From [Mycobacterium] stephanolepidis (GTDB taxonomy: Bacteria > Actinomycetota > Actinomycetes > Mycobacteriales > Mycobacteriaceae), in the NCBI RefSeq assembly GCF_002356335.1, contig NZ_AP018165.1, positions 2,232,001 to 2,296,000 of the forward strand: DNA of 64,000 nt. The letters are read 5' to 3'. Under the pieces are notes generated by a model. The model was not told the origin of the DNA, ran no database searches, and saw nothing but the letters and a program-made list of their open reading frames with translations. Within the stretch, counting starts at the first letter, position 1. Each line of letters begins with the position of its first letter. This document shows, piece by piece, positions 55,355 to 64,000 of this stretch. The translations under genes were made by a program, and so were the position numbers.

Positions 55355-56958
55355 CTACACCCATTGGGGTTCAACGCATTCCTTCACCTTGCCGTCCTCG
55401 CCGAAGACAAGGAAGCGTGTGAAGGTCCGGGCGAACCACCGATCGTGGGTGACCGCTATGACCGTGCCGTCGAAGGCCGCCAACGCATCCTCCAAGGCCT
55501 CCGCCGAATGCAGGTCGAGGTTGTCGGTGGGTTCGTCTCAGCAGACGGCGCCAGCCCGTAACGGTCCAGAATCCGTGAGGCCTGCTCGCGTCCGTGACCG
55601 GCACGGCGTTCATCCCCGTGATGCAGGATGTCGAGCAGCGTCCGATCCATCAGTCCCTCGTGATGATGCGTCTGCGCGAACCAGCCGGGACGGACTCGTG
55701 CGCCCAGCCGCAATCGTCCGTCGTGGCCTACCGCTTCGGGGATCATCTCGCCCACCGGCAGCTGATCGGGCTCCGGATCGGTACCGCCGCAGGCCAGCAG
55801 CCGCAAGAAGTGCGACTTACCGGTGCCGTTACCGCCGAGCACTGCGACCCGATCTCCGTACCACAGCTCGGCATCGAATGGGCTTGTGAGACCGGTTAAT
55901 TCGAGACCTTCCGCGATCACGGCACGCTTGGCGGTGCGGCCGCCGGTAAGGCGCATGCGGACGTTCTGGCGCAGTGGAACTGCCTCGGGTGGCCCTGCCT
56001 CGTCGAATCGGCGCAGCCGGGTCTCGGCCGCTTGCAGACGGCTGGCCATATCGGAGTTGTACGCCGCCTTCTGTCGGTACATCAGCACCAGATCGCGGAG
56101 CGCCGCCCGCTGTTCGTCCCAGCGGCGACGCAATTCGGCGAGTTTGGCGTTACGGTCCGCCCGCGCCTGATGGTAGGTAGCGAACGACCCCGGGTGCACC
56201 CACAGCGTGGACCCGGCCCGGGTGGGTTCCAAGGTGGCGACCTGACTCGCCGCGCGATTGATCAGCTCGCGATCGTGACTGACAAACAGCACGGTCTTGG
56301 GCGACTCCGTGAGTCTGTCCTCAAGCCAGCGCTTGGCCGGGACATCGAGATAGTTGTCGGGTTCGTCGAGCAGCAGCACCTGGTGTGGACCGCGCAGCAA
56401 CGATTCGAGCACCAGACGTTTCTGCTGCCCGCCCGACAGGGTGTTGACCCCGCGAAATCTCGCCAGCTCGAACGGAATTCCCAAGGCCGCGGTGGTGTGT
56501 ACGTCACATTCGGTCTCGAATTCATACCCGCCCACATCGGCCCAGTCGGCCAGTGCCTGGGCGTACCTGAGCTGATCGCGTTCGCTGTCATGCTCCATCA
56601 GTGCCAGTTCGGCGCGGTCCAACCGTTCGGCGGTCGCTCTGATGCGATCCGGCGCCACCGACAGCAGCAGATCGCGGACGGTCGAGTCGTCACGAACGGA
56701 ACCGATGAATTGCCGCATCACGCCGAGCTGTCCGCCCCGGGTGACGGCCCCGTCATGCGGATCGGTGTCGCCGGCGATGATGCGTAACAACGTTGTCTTT
56801 CCGGTCCCGTTGGGGCCGATCAGCGCGGTTTTGCTGCCTTCGCCGACCCGCAGGCTGACGTCGTGGAGAAGCGCTCGGCCGTCCGGGAGGTGGTAGCCGA
56901 TGGCATCGAGCTGCACATGGCCCATGGATGAGCCGCTTGCGCGAAGACCAGCGGACAT
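55355..56958 (-). pseudogene. ABC-F ATPase gene broken by an internal deletion
   Basis: The first ATPase domain is complete (GPNGTGKTT, LSGGQQKRLVLESLL, VLLLDEPDNYLDV, SHDREL), as are the linker and the second Walker A (GGNGTGKSHFL). After [12 protein letters not shown] the second signature motif and the start of Walker B are missing, and the frame shifts. The in-frame product ends at 55456 with nonsense. In another frame the true ending resumes: [20 protein letters not shown], then [20 protein letters not shown] to the TAG at 55355. The junction is at 55535-55541; about 30 codons appear lost. ATG 56958 or 56925 is the likely start. From memory, M. abscessus MAB_2355c, an ABC-F giving macrolide protection, is of this family and neighbourhood. 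Confidence 0.82.
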
Positions 56959-57052
56959 GGCGTTCAGTCTGCGCAACGGAACATGTGGATCGCCACCGAA
57001 TTTCCGGCGAAGGGCCTGTTACCGGCATACTCGCGCTGTAAAGGAGGTGCCC

Positions 57053-57913
57053 GTGGACCAGCGAGGACCCAGGCAGCAGGGGCCCAGAAAACAAGGCCTG
57101 AGTCGCCCCGCACGCGATTCAGGCGCGCGGCGCGACGACCGCGGTGGCGGCGCGGCACGTCCGCGCCGGTCGGAAGAGCGCGGCGGCGATCGCCCGCAGC
57201 GCACTCAAGGGGCCGGGCCCCGGCGCACGGATGACCGCCAGGCGCCACGAAACTTCGGCCCACACATTCCTGACGAGGTCGAGGCCAAGCAGCTTGCGCC
57301 CGATGTCCGAGCCGAGCTGCTCAGCCTCGACAAGAACACCGCCGACACGGTGGCCCGGCATCTGGTCGTGGCGGGCAATCTGCTCGACGAAGACCCGGAA
57401 GCGGCGCTGGAGCACGCCAAGGCCGCCAAGAGCCGCGCGGCTCGCATCGCGGGCGTCCGCGAAGCGCTCGGTATCGCCGCCTATCACTGCGGAGACTGGG
57501 CGCTCGCGTTGTCCGAACTGCGGGCGGCCAAGCGTATGGGCACCCGCTCGCCACTGCTGGCGCTCATCGCCGATTGCGAACGGGGAGTGGATCGGCCCGA
57601 ACGTGCTCTTGAACTCGCCCGCGGAGACGAGGCCAAGGCGCTCACCGGCGATGCCGCCGACGAACTGCGCATTGTCACCGCCGGAGCGCGCGCCGACATG
57701 GGGCAGCTCGATCAGGCGTTGGCGGTGCTGTCGACTCCCGCACCCGATCCGAAGCGTGTCGGCGTGGTCGCGGCACGGCTGTTCTATGCCTACGCCGACA
57801 TTCTCTTGGCACTGGATCGCAAACCCGAAGCAGTGCAATGGTTCCTGCACGCGGCCAACGCCGATGTCGAAGGCCACACGGACGCTGAGGATCGGGCAGC
57901 CGAACTTGCCTGA
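57053..57913 (+). CDS. TPR-like protein, Rv1691-like
   Basis: 286 residues from the GTG at 57053, five bases after AAGGAGG. The first 80 residues are disordered and rich in Arg, Gly, Gln and Pro (RRDDRGGGAARPRRSEERGG), like an RNA-binding tail. The rest is a run of helical pairs resembling tetratricopeptide repeats (PEAALEHAKAAKSRAARIAG, GDWALALSELRAAKRMG). A similar protein stands before the HAD phosphatase in M. tuberculosis. It probably mediates protein contacts; the partner is unknown. Its end overlaps the next gene. Confidence 0.8.
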   Translation: MDQRGPRQQGPRKQGLSRPARDSGARRDDRGGGAARPRRSEERGGDRPQRTQGAGPRRTDDRQAPRNFGPHIPDEVEAKQLAPDVRAELLSLDKNTADTVARHLVVAGNLLDEDPEAALEHAKAAKSRAARIAGVREALGIAAYHCGDWALALSELRAAKRMGTRSPLLALIADCERGVDRPERALELARGDEAKALTGDAADELRIVTAGARADMGQLDQALAVLSTPAPDPKRVGVVAARLFYAYADILLALDRKPEAVQWFLHAANADVEGHTDAEDRAAELA

Positions 57914-58910
57914 CACACTCGCCGGCGCCTACGACTGCCTGCTGCTGGACCTCGACGGCACGGTGTTCCGGGGTGCCGAACCCACTCCGAACGCCATTGC
58001 TGCGTTGTCGGCCGCCGGCGACGCGCGGCAGCTGTACGTCACCAACAACGCCAGCCGGTCCGCACCCGAGGTCGCCGAACACCTCACCTCCCTGGGCTTC
58101 ACGGCGACCCCTGGTGACGTTGTCACCAGCGCCCAGAGTGCGGCCAGACTGCTCGCCGAGGCACTCAAGCGTGACGATGCGGTACTCGTGGTCGGCACCG
58201 AGGCGCTGGCCGCCGAGATAGCCGCCGTTGGCCTCACCCCGGTGCGCAGCTTCGATGCGGCTCCACGTGCAGTCGTGCAGGGGCACTCACCGGATACCTG
58301 CTGGACCACCCTTGCCGAGGCGGCACTCGCGATTCGGGCAGGCGCCTATTGGGTGGCGGCCAATGTCGACGCGACGCTGCCGACCGAACGCGGTCTGCTG
58401 CCCGGAAACGGGTCCATGGTCGCCGCACTGCGCACCGCCACCGACGCCGATCCGATCGTGGCGGGCAAGCCGGGACGTGCACTCATCGAGGACGCGCTGG
58501 CGCGTGGCAGCTTCGCGCGGCCGCTCGTCGTCGGCGACCGTCTCGATACCGACATCTCCGGAGCCAACGCCGCGGATTTACCCAGCCTCATGGTGCTCAC
58601 CGGCGTAAACAGTGCCGTCGACGCGATCTGGGCGCACACCTCGCACCGGCCCACCTTCCTGGGCGCCGATCTGGGTGCATTGCACCTCCCGCAGACCGAG
58701 GTACGTATCGAACCGAAGCCGTCATGGCGGGTAACGGTGGATGCCGACCACGTGTCGGTCGACTCCGTCGATGGCACCGGAACGCCCCTGTCGCTGGCAC
58801 AGGCACTGGCAGCCGCGGTGTGGGCAACAGGCTCGGCCCCGGCGATCAGGCCCATCGTGTCCGCCGATGACCTGGCAGAACAGGCCTTGCAGCGGCTTTC
58901 TGCCGGTTAG
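57906..58910 (+). CDS. HAD phosphatase, Rv1692-like (glycerol-3-phosphate phosphatase)
   Basis: 334 residues from a TTG at 57906; the reading frame is open far upstream but not coding. HAD motifs: nucleophile CLLLDLDGTVFRG (about 13-25), motif II VTNNASRS, motif III lysine in GKPGR and motif IV VVGDRLDTDISGA. The C2-type cap is between about 85 and 210. M. tuberculosis Rv1692 was shown to dephosphorylate glycerol 3-phosphate in phospholipid recycling; the same role is likely here. It overlaps the TPR gene by eight bases. Confidence 0.88.
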   Translation: MPDTLAGAYDCLLLDLDGTVFRGAEPTPNAIAALSAAGDARQLYVTNNASRSAPEVAEHLTSLGFTATPGDVVTSAQSAARLLAEALKRDDAVLVVGTEALAAEIAAVGLTPVRSFDAAPRAVVQGHSPDTCWTTLAEAALAIRAGAYWVAANVDATLPTERGLLPGNGSMVAALRTATDADPIVAGKPGRALIEDALARGSFARPLVVGDRLDTDISGANAADLPSLMVLTGVNSAVDAIWAHTSHRPTFLGADLGALHLPQTEVRIEPKPSWRVTVDADHVSVDSVDGTGTPLSLAQALAAAVWATGSAPAIRPIVSADDLAEQALQRLSAG

Positions 58911-58959
58911 TGTGTCGTCGCCCCTGCCGCTCGGGGACGATCCACTAGCCTTGAGCGCG

Positions 58960-59169
58960 ATGACCACCCCGAACGATGTCGCCCGTCACGCTGCCGGACC
59001 TGATCCCGCTGAGGTCAAGTCCCAGGTGCAGGCGCTGCTGGGTCAGCTCGACCCGCCTGCCGGCCTGGGTGAAACCGACGCCGAGCTGGATCTCGAAACC
59101 CAAGCCCAGGTCTTGGAGCAGGCACACGACGTGTTGGTCCGAGCGCTGGAATCCGCGGAGCAGGGATAG
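58960..59169 (+). CDS. Small conserved protein, Rv1693-like
   Basis: 69 residues from the ATG at 58960 (a GTG at 58912 would add 16). Mostly helical and acidic: VKSQVQALLGQLDPPAG, ELDLETQAQVLEQAHDVLVR. No known motif. It sits two bases before tlyA, in the same place as Rv1693 in M. tuberculosis, and is probably translated with tlyA. Confidence 0.78.
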   Translation: MTTPNDVARHAAGPDPAEVKSQVQALLGQLDPPAGLGETDAELDLETQAQVLEQAHDVLVRALESAEQG

Positions 59170-59171
59170 CA

Positions 59172-59978
59172 ATGGCCCGGCACGCCAGGGTCGACGCCGA
59201 GTTGGTGCGTCGCGGGCTCGCGCGGTCGCGTCAGCAGGCGGCTGAACTGATCGACGCGGGACGTGTCCGTATCGACGGCATACCCGCCGCGAAAGCCGCG
59301 ACAGCCGTGCCTGCGACGGCTTCGCTTGTGGTGCAGGGGGAGGCCGAAGACAAGTGGGTCTCGCGTGGCGCCCACAAACTCCTTGGGGCACTCGACGTCT
59401 TTGGCCCACAGGGACTTTCCGTGGAGGACAAGCGCTGCCTGGATGCCGGTGCCTCGACGGGCGGCTTCACCGAGGTGCTGTTGCGTTCGGGCGCTCGTGA
59501 AGTGGTCGCCGCCGACGTCGGGTATGGGCAACTGGCCTGGTCTCTGCAGTCCGACGATCGGGTCACCGTGTTGGACCGCACCAATGTGCGTGCCCTGACA
59601 CCCGAACTGATCGGCGGACCGGCGCAGCTGATCGTGGCCGACCTGTCCTTCATATCGCTCGGATTGGTACTTGATGCGCTGATCGCCTGTGCCACAGACG
59701 ATGCCGATATCGTGCCGATGGTCAAACCTCAGTTCGAGGTGGGGAAGGAACTCGTCGGCGCGGGAGGAGTGGTGCGTGACCCGCAACTGCGCACCGATGC
59801 CGTGGTCTCCGTCGCCCGTCGCGCGCAGACGCAGGGTTGGCATACCGCGGGCGTGACGGCCAGCCCGCTGCCCGGGCCGTCCGGAAACGTCGAATACTTT
59901 CTATGGCTGCGGAACACAGATTCCGGCCTGGATATCGAAACAGCCGTCGCCGATGCAGTATCGAGGGGACCCCAGTAA
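59172..59978 (+). CDS. tlyA: TlyA, 16S/23S rRNA 2'-O-methyltransferase
   Basis: 268 residues. N-terminal S4 RNA-binding domain (about 1-60; [20 protein letters not shown]) and a FtsJ-like methyltransferase domain with SAM site [15 protein letters not shown], then VADLSFISL and [12 protein letters not shown], giving the K-D-K-E catalytic set. TlyA methylates a cytidine in each ribosomal subunit (16S C1409 and 23S C1920); its loss gives capreomycin resistance in M. tuberculosis. Intact here. Its TAA overlaps the nadK start by one base. Confidence 0.95.
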   Translation: MARHARVDAELVRRGLARSRQQAAELIDAGRVRIDGIPAAKAATAVPATASLVVQGEAEDKWVSRGAHKLLGALDVFGPQGLSVEDKRCLDAGASTGGFTEVLLRSGAREVVAADVGYGQLAWSLQSDDRVTVLDRTNVRALTPELIGGPAQLIVADLSFISLGLVLDALIACATDDADIVPMVKPQFEVGKELVGAGGVVRDPQLRTDAVVSVARRAQTQGWHTAGVTASPLPGPSGNVEYFLWLRNTDSGLDIETAVADAVSRGPQ

Positions 59979-60898
59979 TGAGCGAACGCAAGATCCTGCT
60001 CGTCGCGCACACCGGACGCGACGAGGTTACCGAAACTGCCCAGCGTGTCGCGAAAAAGCTGGGGGAGAACGGTATCGCCTTGCGTGTGCTGTCCGCCGAG
60101 GCCATCGATCGTGGCCCCGTGCATCTGGACCCCACCGAGTTCCGCTCCCTTGGTGTCGATGTCGAGGTTGTCGACGCAGACGAGAATGCGGCCACCGGGT
60201 GCGAACTGGTGCTGGTACTGGGCGGGGACGGCACATTTCTGCGGGCCGCCGATCTGGCACGTAGTGCAACCGCACCGGTGCTCGGAGTCAACCTGGGCCG
60301 CATCGGGTTTCTCGCCGAGGTGGAGGCTGAGGCGCTCGACGCCGTGCTCACCCATGTGGTCGAGGGCACCTACCGCGTCGAGACCCGGATGACGCTGGAC
60401 GTCCTGGTTCGTATCGGCGGCGAGGTCGTCGAGCGCGGCTGGGCGCTCAATGAGGTCAGTATCGAAAAGGGCCCCCGGCTGGGGGTGCTGGGAGTGGTGC
60501 TGGAGATCGACGCCCGCCCCGTGTCCGCCTTCGGATGTGACGGGGTGCTGGTCTCGACACCCACCGGGTCAACGGCCTACGCGTTCTCCGCGGGCGGGCC
60601 GGTTGTGTGGCCGGATCTAGACGCAATTCTCGTGGTACCCAACAACGCTCATGCCTTGTTCGCCCGCCCCATGGTGACCAGCCCCGCCGCTACCGTCGCT
60701 GTGGAGATCGAGTCCGACGGGCACGACGCGCTGCTCTTTTGCGATGGCCGTCGTGAGAGCCGGGTACCGCCGGGCGGGCGGGTCGAGGTGGTGCGCGGCC
60801 ATCAGCCGGTGCTATGGGCACGCCTGGACAGCAAGCCATTCGCCGACCGGGTCGTGCGTAAATTCCAGTTGCCCGTTAAGGGCTGGCGGGGAAGGTAA
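59978..60898 (+). CDS. nadK: NAD kinase
   Basis: 306 residues from the ATG at 59978, which shares the A of the tlyA stop. It phosphorylates NAD to [17 protein letters not shown] (about 82-94), [26 protein letters not shown] and [17 protein letters not shown] are the family motifs. In M. tuberculosis the same gene (ppnK, Rv1695) uses polyphosphate as well as ATP. Length and order are normal. Confidence 0.96.
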   Translation: MSERKILLVAHTGRDEVTETAQRVAKKLGENGIALRVLSAEAIDRGPVHLDPTEFRSLGVDVEVVDADENAATGCELVLVLGGDGTFLRAADLARSATAPVLGVNLGRIGFLAEVEAEALDAVLTHVVEGTYRVETRMTLDVLVRIGGEVVERGWALNEVSIEKGPRLGVLGVVLEIDARPVSAFGCDGVLVSTPTGSTAYAFSAGGPVVWPDLDAILVVPNNAHALFARPMVTSPAATVAVEIESDGHDALLFCDGRRESRVPPGGRVEVVRGHQPVLWARLDSKPFADRVVRKFQLPVKGWRGR

Positions 60899-60900
60899 TC

Positions 60901-62670
60901 GTGCTCACCGAGATTCGCATCGAGTCCCTTGGCGCCATACCCGCTGCGACTGCGGAGTTCGACAGTGGGCTGACCGTGCTGACCGGCGAGACCGGAGCCG
61001 GTAAAACCATGGTGGTCACCAGTCTGCACCTACTCGGCGGTGCCCGCGCCGACGCCAATCGGGTGCGGGCGGGCGCCGACCGTGCCGTGGTGGAGGGCCG
61101 GTTTCTCACCACCGATCCGCTGGGCGCCGAGCCCACCGACGTCACCGAGATCCTGGATTCCTCAGGGGCGCAACGGGATGACGACGGAAGTGTGATCGCC
61201 GCGCGTTCGGTGACCTCCGACGGCCGTTCGCGCGCATACCTGGGTGGACGCAGTGTGCCCGCCAAATCGCTGGCCAGCTTCACCGCGGGACTGCTCACCG
61301 TGCACGGGCAGAACGACCAGCTGCGGCTGATGCGCCCGGAGCAGCAGCTTGCCGCATTGGACAAGTTCGCCTCGGACGGGCCGGCCGGCATCGAGGCGCT
61401 ACTCACCACCTATCGCAAGCTGCGCGAGGAGTGGCTCACCGCACGGCGCGACCTGATCGACCGCACCAACCGGGCGCGTGAGCTCGCGCAGGAGGCCGAT
61501 CGACTCGGGTTCGCGCTCAACGAGATCGACACCGTCGATCCCAAGCCGGGTGAGGACGACCAGCTCACCGCCGATATCCATCGCCTGTCCGAACTCGACG
61601 CGCTGCGCGATGCGGCCGGCTCCGCACGCGGCGCGTTGGCGGGCACGGACTCCGAGGGCGGCGATGACGCCTCGGATTCGGCGATTGACCGCATCGCGAA
61701 GGCCAAGGTTCTCCTGGAAGCCACCGATGACACGGCTCTGCAGGCCCTGGCGCCACAATTGGCCGACGCGCTCGCGGTGGTCAGCGACGTCGCCCGCGAG
61801 TTGACCGCATTTACCGATGAATTGCCTAGCGATGCAAGCACACTCGAAGAGAAGCTGGCACGCCAGGGGCTGCTGCGTACGTTGACCCGTAAGTACGCCG
61901 CCGACCTGGGTGGGGTGATCGCCTGGGCGCAGGAGGCGCGCGGCAGGCTGGCCGAGGTCGACACCTCCGAGGAAACGCTTAATGCCATCGCTGCTCGCGT
62001 GGATCGGCTCGCCGGTGAACTGGCTGTCGCGGCAACGGCTCTGAGTAAGGCGCGCACGAAGGCCGCGAAGGCACTCGGTAAGGCCGTCACGGCTGAGCTG
62101 GCCGGTCTGGCGATGGACCGTGCCGTGTTCACCATTGCCGTGGAGCCCATCGCGGCCCGGGCCGATGACTCGGCGCCGTTGGCGCTGTCGGCCGGGCAGA
62201 CTGTACACGCGGGATCAGCGGGTACCGACGCCGTCGAATTCGGATTCGCCGCCCATCGCGATAACCCATTACTACCGCTGGCCAAGAGCGCATCCGGGGG
62301 TGAGCTCTCGCGGGTGATGCTGGCCCTGGAGGTGGTGCTAGCCGCCTCGACTGCCGGAACCACCATGGTGTTCGACGAGGTCGACGCCGGGGTAGGTGGC
62401 CGTGCGGCCGTGCAGATCGGTCGACGGCTGGCCAAGCTGGCCCACACGCATCAGGTGATTGTGGTGACGCACCTGCCGCAGGTCGCGGCCTTCGCCGATA
62501 TCCACCTCACGGTTGACCGGGTGAACAGCAAGGGCAGCGGTGTGCGCCGTCTGGATGATGACGACCGGGTTGCCGAACTGGCCCGCATGCTCGCCGGTCT
62601 CGGCGACTCCGACACCGGCCGGGCGCATGCCCGCGAGTTGCTCGACGCAGCCCGCTCCGAGCGGGGCTGA
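60901..62670 (+). CDS. recN: RecN, DNA double-strand-break repair ATPase
   Basis: 589 residues, GTG start two bases after nadK. SMC-like: Walker A TGETGAGKTM (about 30-39), long coiled coil (about 150-370; LIDRTNRARELAQEADRLGF, LPSDASTLEEKLARQGLLRT), signature ASGGELSRVMLALEVVL and Walker B TTMVFDEVDAGVGG. It gathers broken DNA ends for recombination. No LexA box is visible upstream; being in the tlyA-nadK-recN operon it is probably mostly constitutive. Confidence 0.96.
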   Translation: MLTEIRIESLGAIPAATAEFDSGLTVLTGETGAGKTMVVTSLHLLGGARADANRVRAGADRAVVEGRFLTTDPLGAEPTDVTEILDSSGAQRDDDGSVIAARSVTSDGRSRAYLGGRSVPAKSLASFTAGLLTVHGQNDQLRLMRPEQQLAALDKFASDGPAGIEALLTTYRKLREEWLTARRDLIDRTNRARELAQEADRLGFALNEIDTVDPKPGEDDQLTADIHRLSELDALRDAAGSARGALAGTDSEGGDDASDSAIDRIAKAKVLLEATDDTALQALAPQLADALAVVSDVARELTAFTDELPSDASTLEEKLARQGLLRTLTRKYAADLGGVIAWAQEARGRLAEVDTSEETLNAIAARVDRLAGELAVAATALSKARTKAAKALGKAVTAELAGLAMDRAVFTIAVEPIAARADDSAPLALSAGQTVHAGSAGTDAVEFGFAAHRDNPLLPLAKSASGGELSRVMLALEVVLAASTAGTTMVFDEVDAGVGGRAAVQIGRRLAKLAHTHQVIVVTHLPQVAAFADIHLTVDRVNSKGSGVRRLDDDDRVAELARMLAGLGDSDTGRAHARELLDAARSERG

Positions 62671-62797
62671 GACCCCTTTCCGCAAACAATCACAGGGCAC
62701 GACTCGCGGAAAACCAGCGGTGCTGGAGTGACTAATGTGACAGGTGTTACGGCGCGCCTCCACAGGCTCAACGGCCCATCGCGTCATGATCACCTTC

Positions 62798-63982
62798 ATG
62801 AACTTGACCACGATGCTTACACGAAGCAGCAGCTCCAGGCCCGGCATCGTCGGAACAGTGCGTACCGACAGGGACATCAACAGGCTGCTGCAACGCCTCA
62901 ATCCGGGTGATATCGCCGTCATCGACATCCTCGATCTGGATCGCATCACGGCCGATGCTCTGGTGGACGCGCGGGTGAGTGCCGTCGTCAACGCTTCGCC
63001 GTCGATCTCCGGCCGGTACCCGAATCTGGGCCCCGAGGTGCTCGTCGCCAACGGCATCATCCTCATCGACAGCATCGGACCCGAGGTCTTCAAAAAGGTC
63101 AAGGACGGCTCCACGGTTCGCGTGCACAACGGCGGCATCTACAACGGTGATCGCCGTCTGATCGCGGGAACTCCGCGCACCGATGCGGACGTGCACGACC
63201 TGATGACAGAGGCGAAGACCGGATTGGTCGCGCACCTGGAGGCCTTCTCCGGCAACACCATCGAATTCATCCGCAGTGAGAGCCCGCTGCTGATCGACGG
63301 CATCGGCATCCCGGACGTCGATATCGACCTGCGCAACCGACACGTCATCGTGGTGTCCGACGGTACTGGTGCGGCGTATGACCTGAAGAACCTCAAGCCT
63401 TTCATCAAGGAGTACCAACCGGTTCTCATCGGGGTCGGGGGCGGTGCGGACATCCTGCGCAAGGCCGGGTACCGGCCGCTCATCGTGGTGGGCGACCCCC
63501 TGTTGATGAGCAACGATGTCCTGAAATCCGGTGCGCAGGTGGTGCTTCCCGCGGATGCCGACGGGCATGCCGCCGGGCTCGAGCGCATCCAGGACCTGGG
63601 AGTCGGGGCAGTGACCTTCCCGGCCGCGGGTTCGGCGGCGGACTTGGCGCTCCTGCTGGCCGATCATCACGGCGCATCGTTGATCGTCACCGTGGGCCAC
63701 ACAGCTTCCATCGAGGAGTTCTTCGATCGCGAACGCCAGCAATCCAATCCATCGACATTCCTGACCCGGCTCAAGGTCGGCGCCAAGCTGGTCGACTCCA
63801 AAGCCGTTGCGACGCTGTACCGCAACCGGTTCTCCGGCGGGGCCATCGCCTTGCTGATCCTCGCGGTACTGGTTGCCGTGATCACCATGCTGTGGGTCAC
63901 CAGCGCAGGCGACAGCGCTGCGGAATGGCTGCTCGCATATTGGAACCGGTTGACGGTCTGGGTGCAGAACCTGGTCAGCTGA
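62798..63982 (+). CDS. steA: SteA-like cytokinesis protein, Rv1697-like
   Basis: 394 residues from the ATG at 62798; earlier in-frame starts at 62744 and 62786 are less likely because M. tuberculosis Rv1697 begins in the equivalent place. Soluble domain (about 1-330) with a thiamin pyrophosphokinase-like C-terminal part: YPNLGPEVLVANGIILIDSIG, FSGNTIEFIRSESPLLIDGIG, LIVVGDPLLMSNDVL, SAADLALLLADHHGASLIVT. One membrane helix near the C-terminus (GAIALLILAVLVAVITMLWV). In Corynebacterium, SteA with SteB supports septum resolution in cell division. The following gene, just beginning, is where SteB/MctB is expected. Confidence 0.92.
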   Translation: MNLTTMLTRSSSSRPGIVGTVRTDRDINRLLQRLNPGDIAVIDILDLDRITADALVDARVSAVVNASPSISGRYPNLGPEVLVANGIILIDSIGPEVFKKVKDGSTVRVHNGGIYNGDRRLIAGTPRTDADVHDLMTEAKTGLVAHLEAFSGNTIEFIRSESPLLIDGIGIPDVDIDLRNRHVIVVSDGTGAAYDLKNLKPFIKEYQPVLIGVGGGADILRKAGYRPLIVVGDPLLMSNDVLKSGAQVVLPADADGHAAGLERIQDLGVGAVTFPAAGSAADLALLLADHHGASLIVTVGHTASIEEFFDRERQQSNPSTFLTRLKVGAKLVDSKAVATLYRNRFSGGAIALLILAVLVAVITMLWVTSAGDSAAEWLLAYWNRLTVWVQNLVS

Positions 63983-63989
63983 GTTACCC

Positions 63990-64000
63990 GTGATTACCCT
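63990..64000 (+). CDS. First codons of the next gene, probably mctB/steB
   Basis: A GTG at 63990 opens GTG-ATT-ACC-CT at the window edge. The M. tuberculosis gene after Rv1697 (Rv1698, MctB, channel-like copper protein and SteB ortholog) begins similarly (M/V-I-S-L). Only three codons are visible, so this rests on position alone. Confidence 0.35.

Noticed and set aside
62725..62760. CRP-like TGTGACAGGTGTTACG site upstream of steA
   Set aside because: Only the left half fits TGTGA-N6-TCACA; the right half is too divergent.

Overview
The window is a high-GC chromosomal segment from a mycobacterium, most probably the Mycobacteroides abscessus/chelonae group. The evidence is the gene order. From uvrB to steA it follows the Mycobacterium tuberculosis block Rv1632c-Rv1697 (uvrB, MFS, USP, MBL hydrolase, uvrA, lysX, infC-rpmI-rplT, tsnR, pheST, argCJBDFRGH, Rv1683-Rv1687c, mpg, tyrS, Rv1691-tlyA-nadK-recN-steA). 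Genus-typical proteins are also present: MmpL, MspA porin, LysX, TlyA and an Rv0455c-type DUF5078 protein. M. tuberculosis comparisons are from memory, not from a search. No insertion sequence, prophage or CRISPR array was seen.

Layout. 1-2.9 kb: the 3' end of an mmpL gene, an Rv0455c-like secreted protein, another exported protein, a Gfo/Idh/MocA oxidoreductase and a DUF402 protein. 2.9-14.5 kb: uvrB, a soxR/MFS divergent pair with a readable SoxR-type promoter, an M20 lipoprotein peptidase, USP, an MBL hydrolase, uvrA and an acyl-CoA synthetase. 14.4-19.9 kb (minus): a small conserved protein, a membrane esterase, lysX and a DUF1844 protein. 19.9-22.3 kb: a structured leader, infC with an ATC start codon, rpmI, rplT and tsnR. 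22.3-30.7 kb: an SDR, tRNA-Cys, an MspA-type porin with a secreted partner, an MpaB-like protein, a class III cyclase, a rhomboid-like protein, ogt and ada-alkA, and a frameshifted DUF6653 gene. 30.8-43 kb: pheST, a candidate 23-residue micro-gene and the complete arginine operon with its own repressor. 43-46.4 kb: three translationally coupled single-pass membrane proteins facing a polytopic membrane protein, the least explained block. 46.4-55.3 kb: a hydrolase/acyl-CoA synthetase fusion, Trm112-like, a TetR/ABC operon, mpg, an ADP-ribosylglycohydrolase and tyrS. 55.3-57 kb: an ABC-F gene broken by an internal deletion. 57-64 kb: a TPR protein, a G3P phosphatase-like HAD, Rv1693-like, tlyA, nadK, recN, steA and the first codons of the next gene.

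How the genes work together. DNA repair is dense (UvrA, UvrB, RecN, Ogt, Ada-AlkA, Mpg), alongside translation (IF3, L35, L20, PheRS, TyrRS, two rRNA methylases). Arginine synthesis is one overlapping operon with ArgR inside it and an ARG-box-like site at its head. Cell-envelope functions recur: LysX, porin, MmpL, esterase and SteA.

The best leads are: the deleted second ATPase domain of the ABC-F gene (in M. abscessus the ABC-F in this family and setting is reported to protect ribosomes from macrolides); the unexplained membrane-protein quartet after argH; the SoxR promoter whose start would make a leaderless MFS mRNA; and the infC leader with a terminator and a competing antiterminator.
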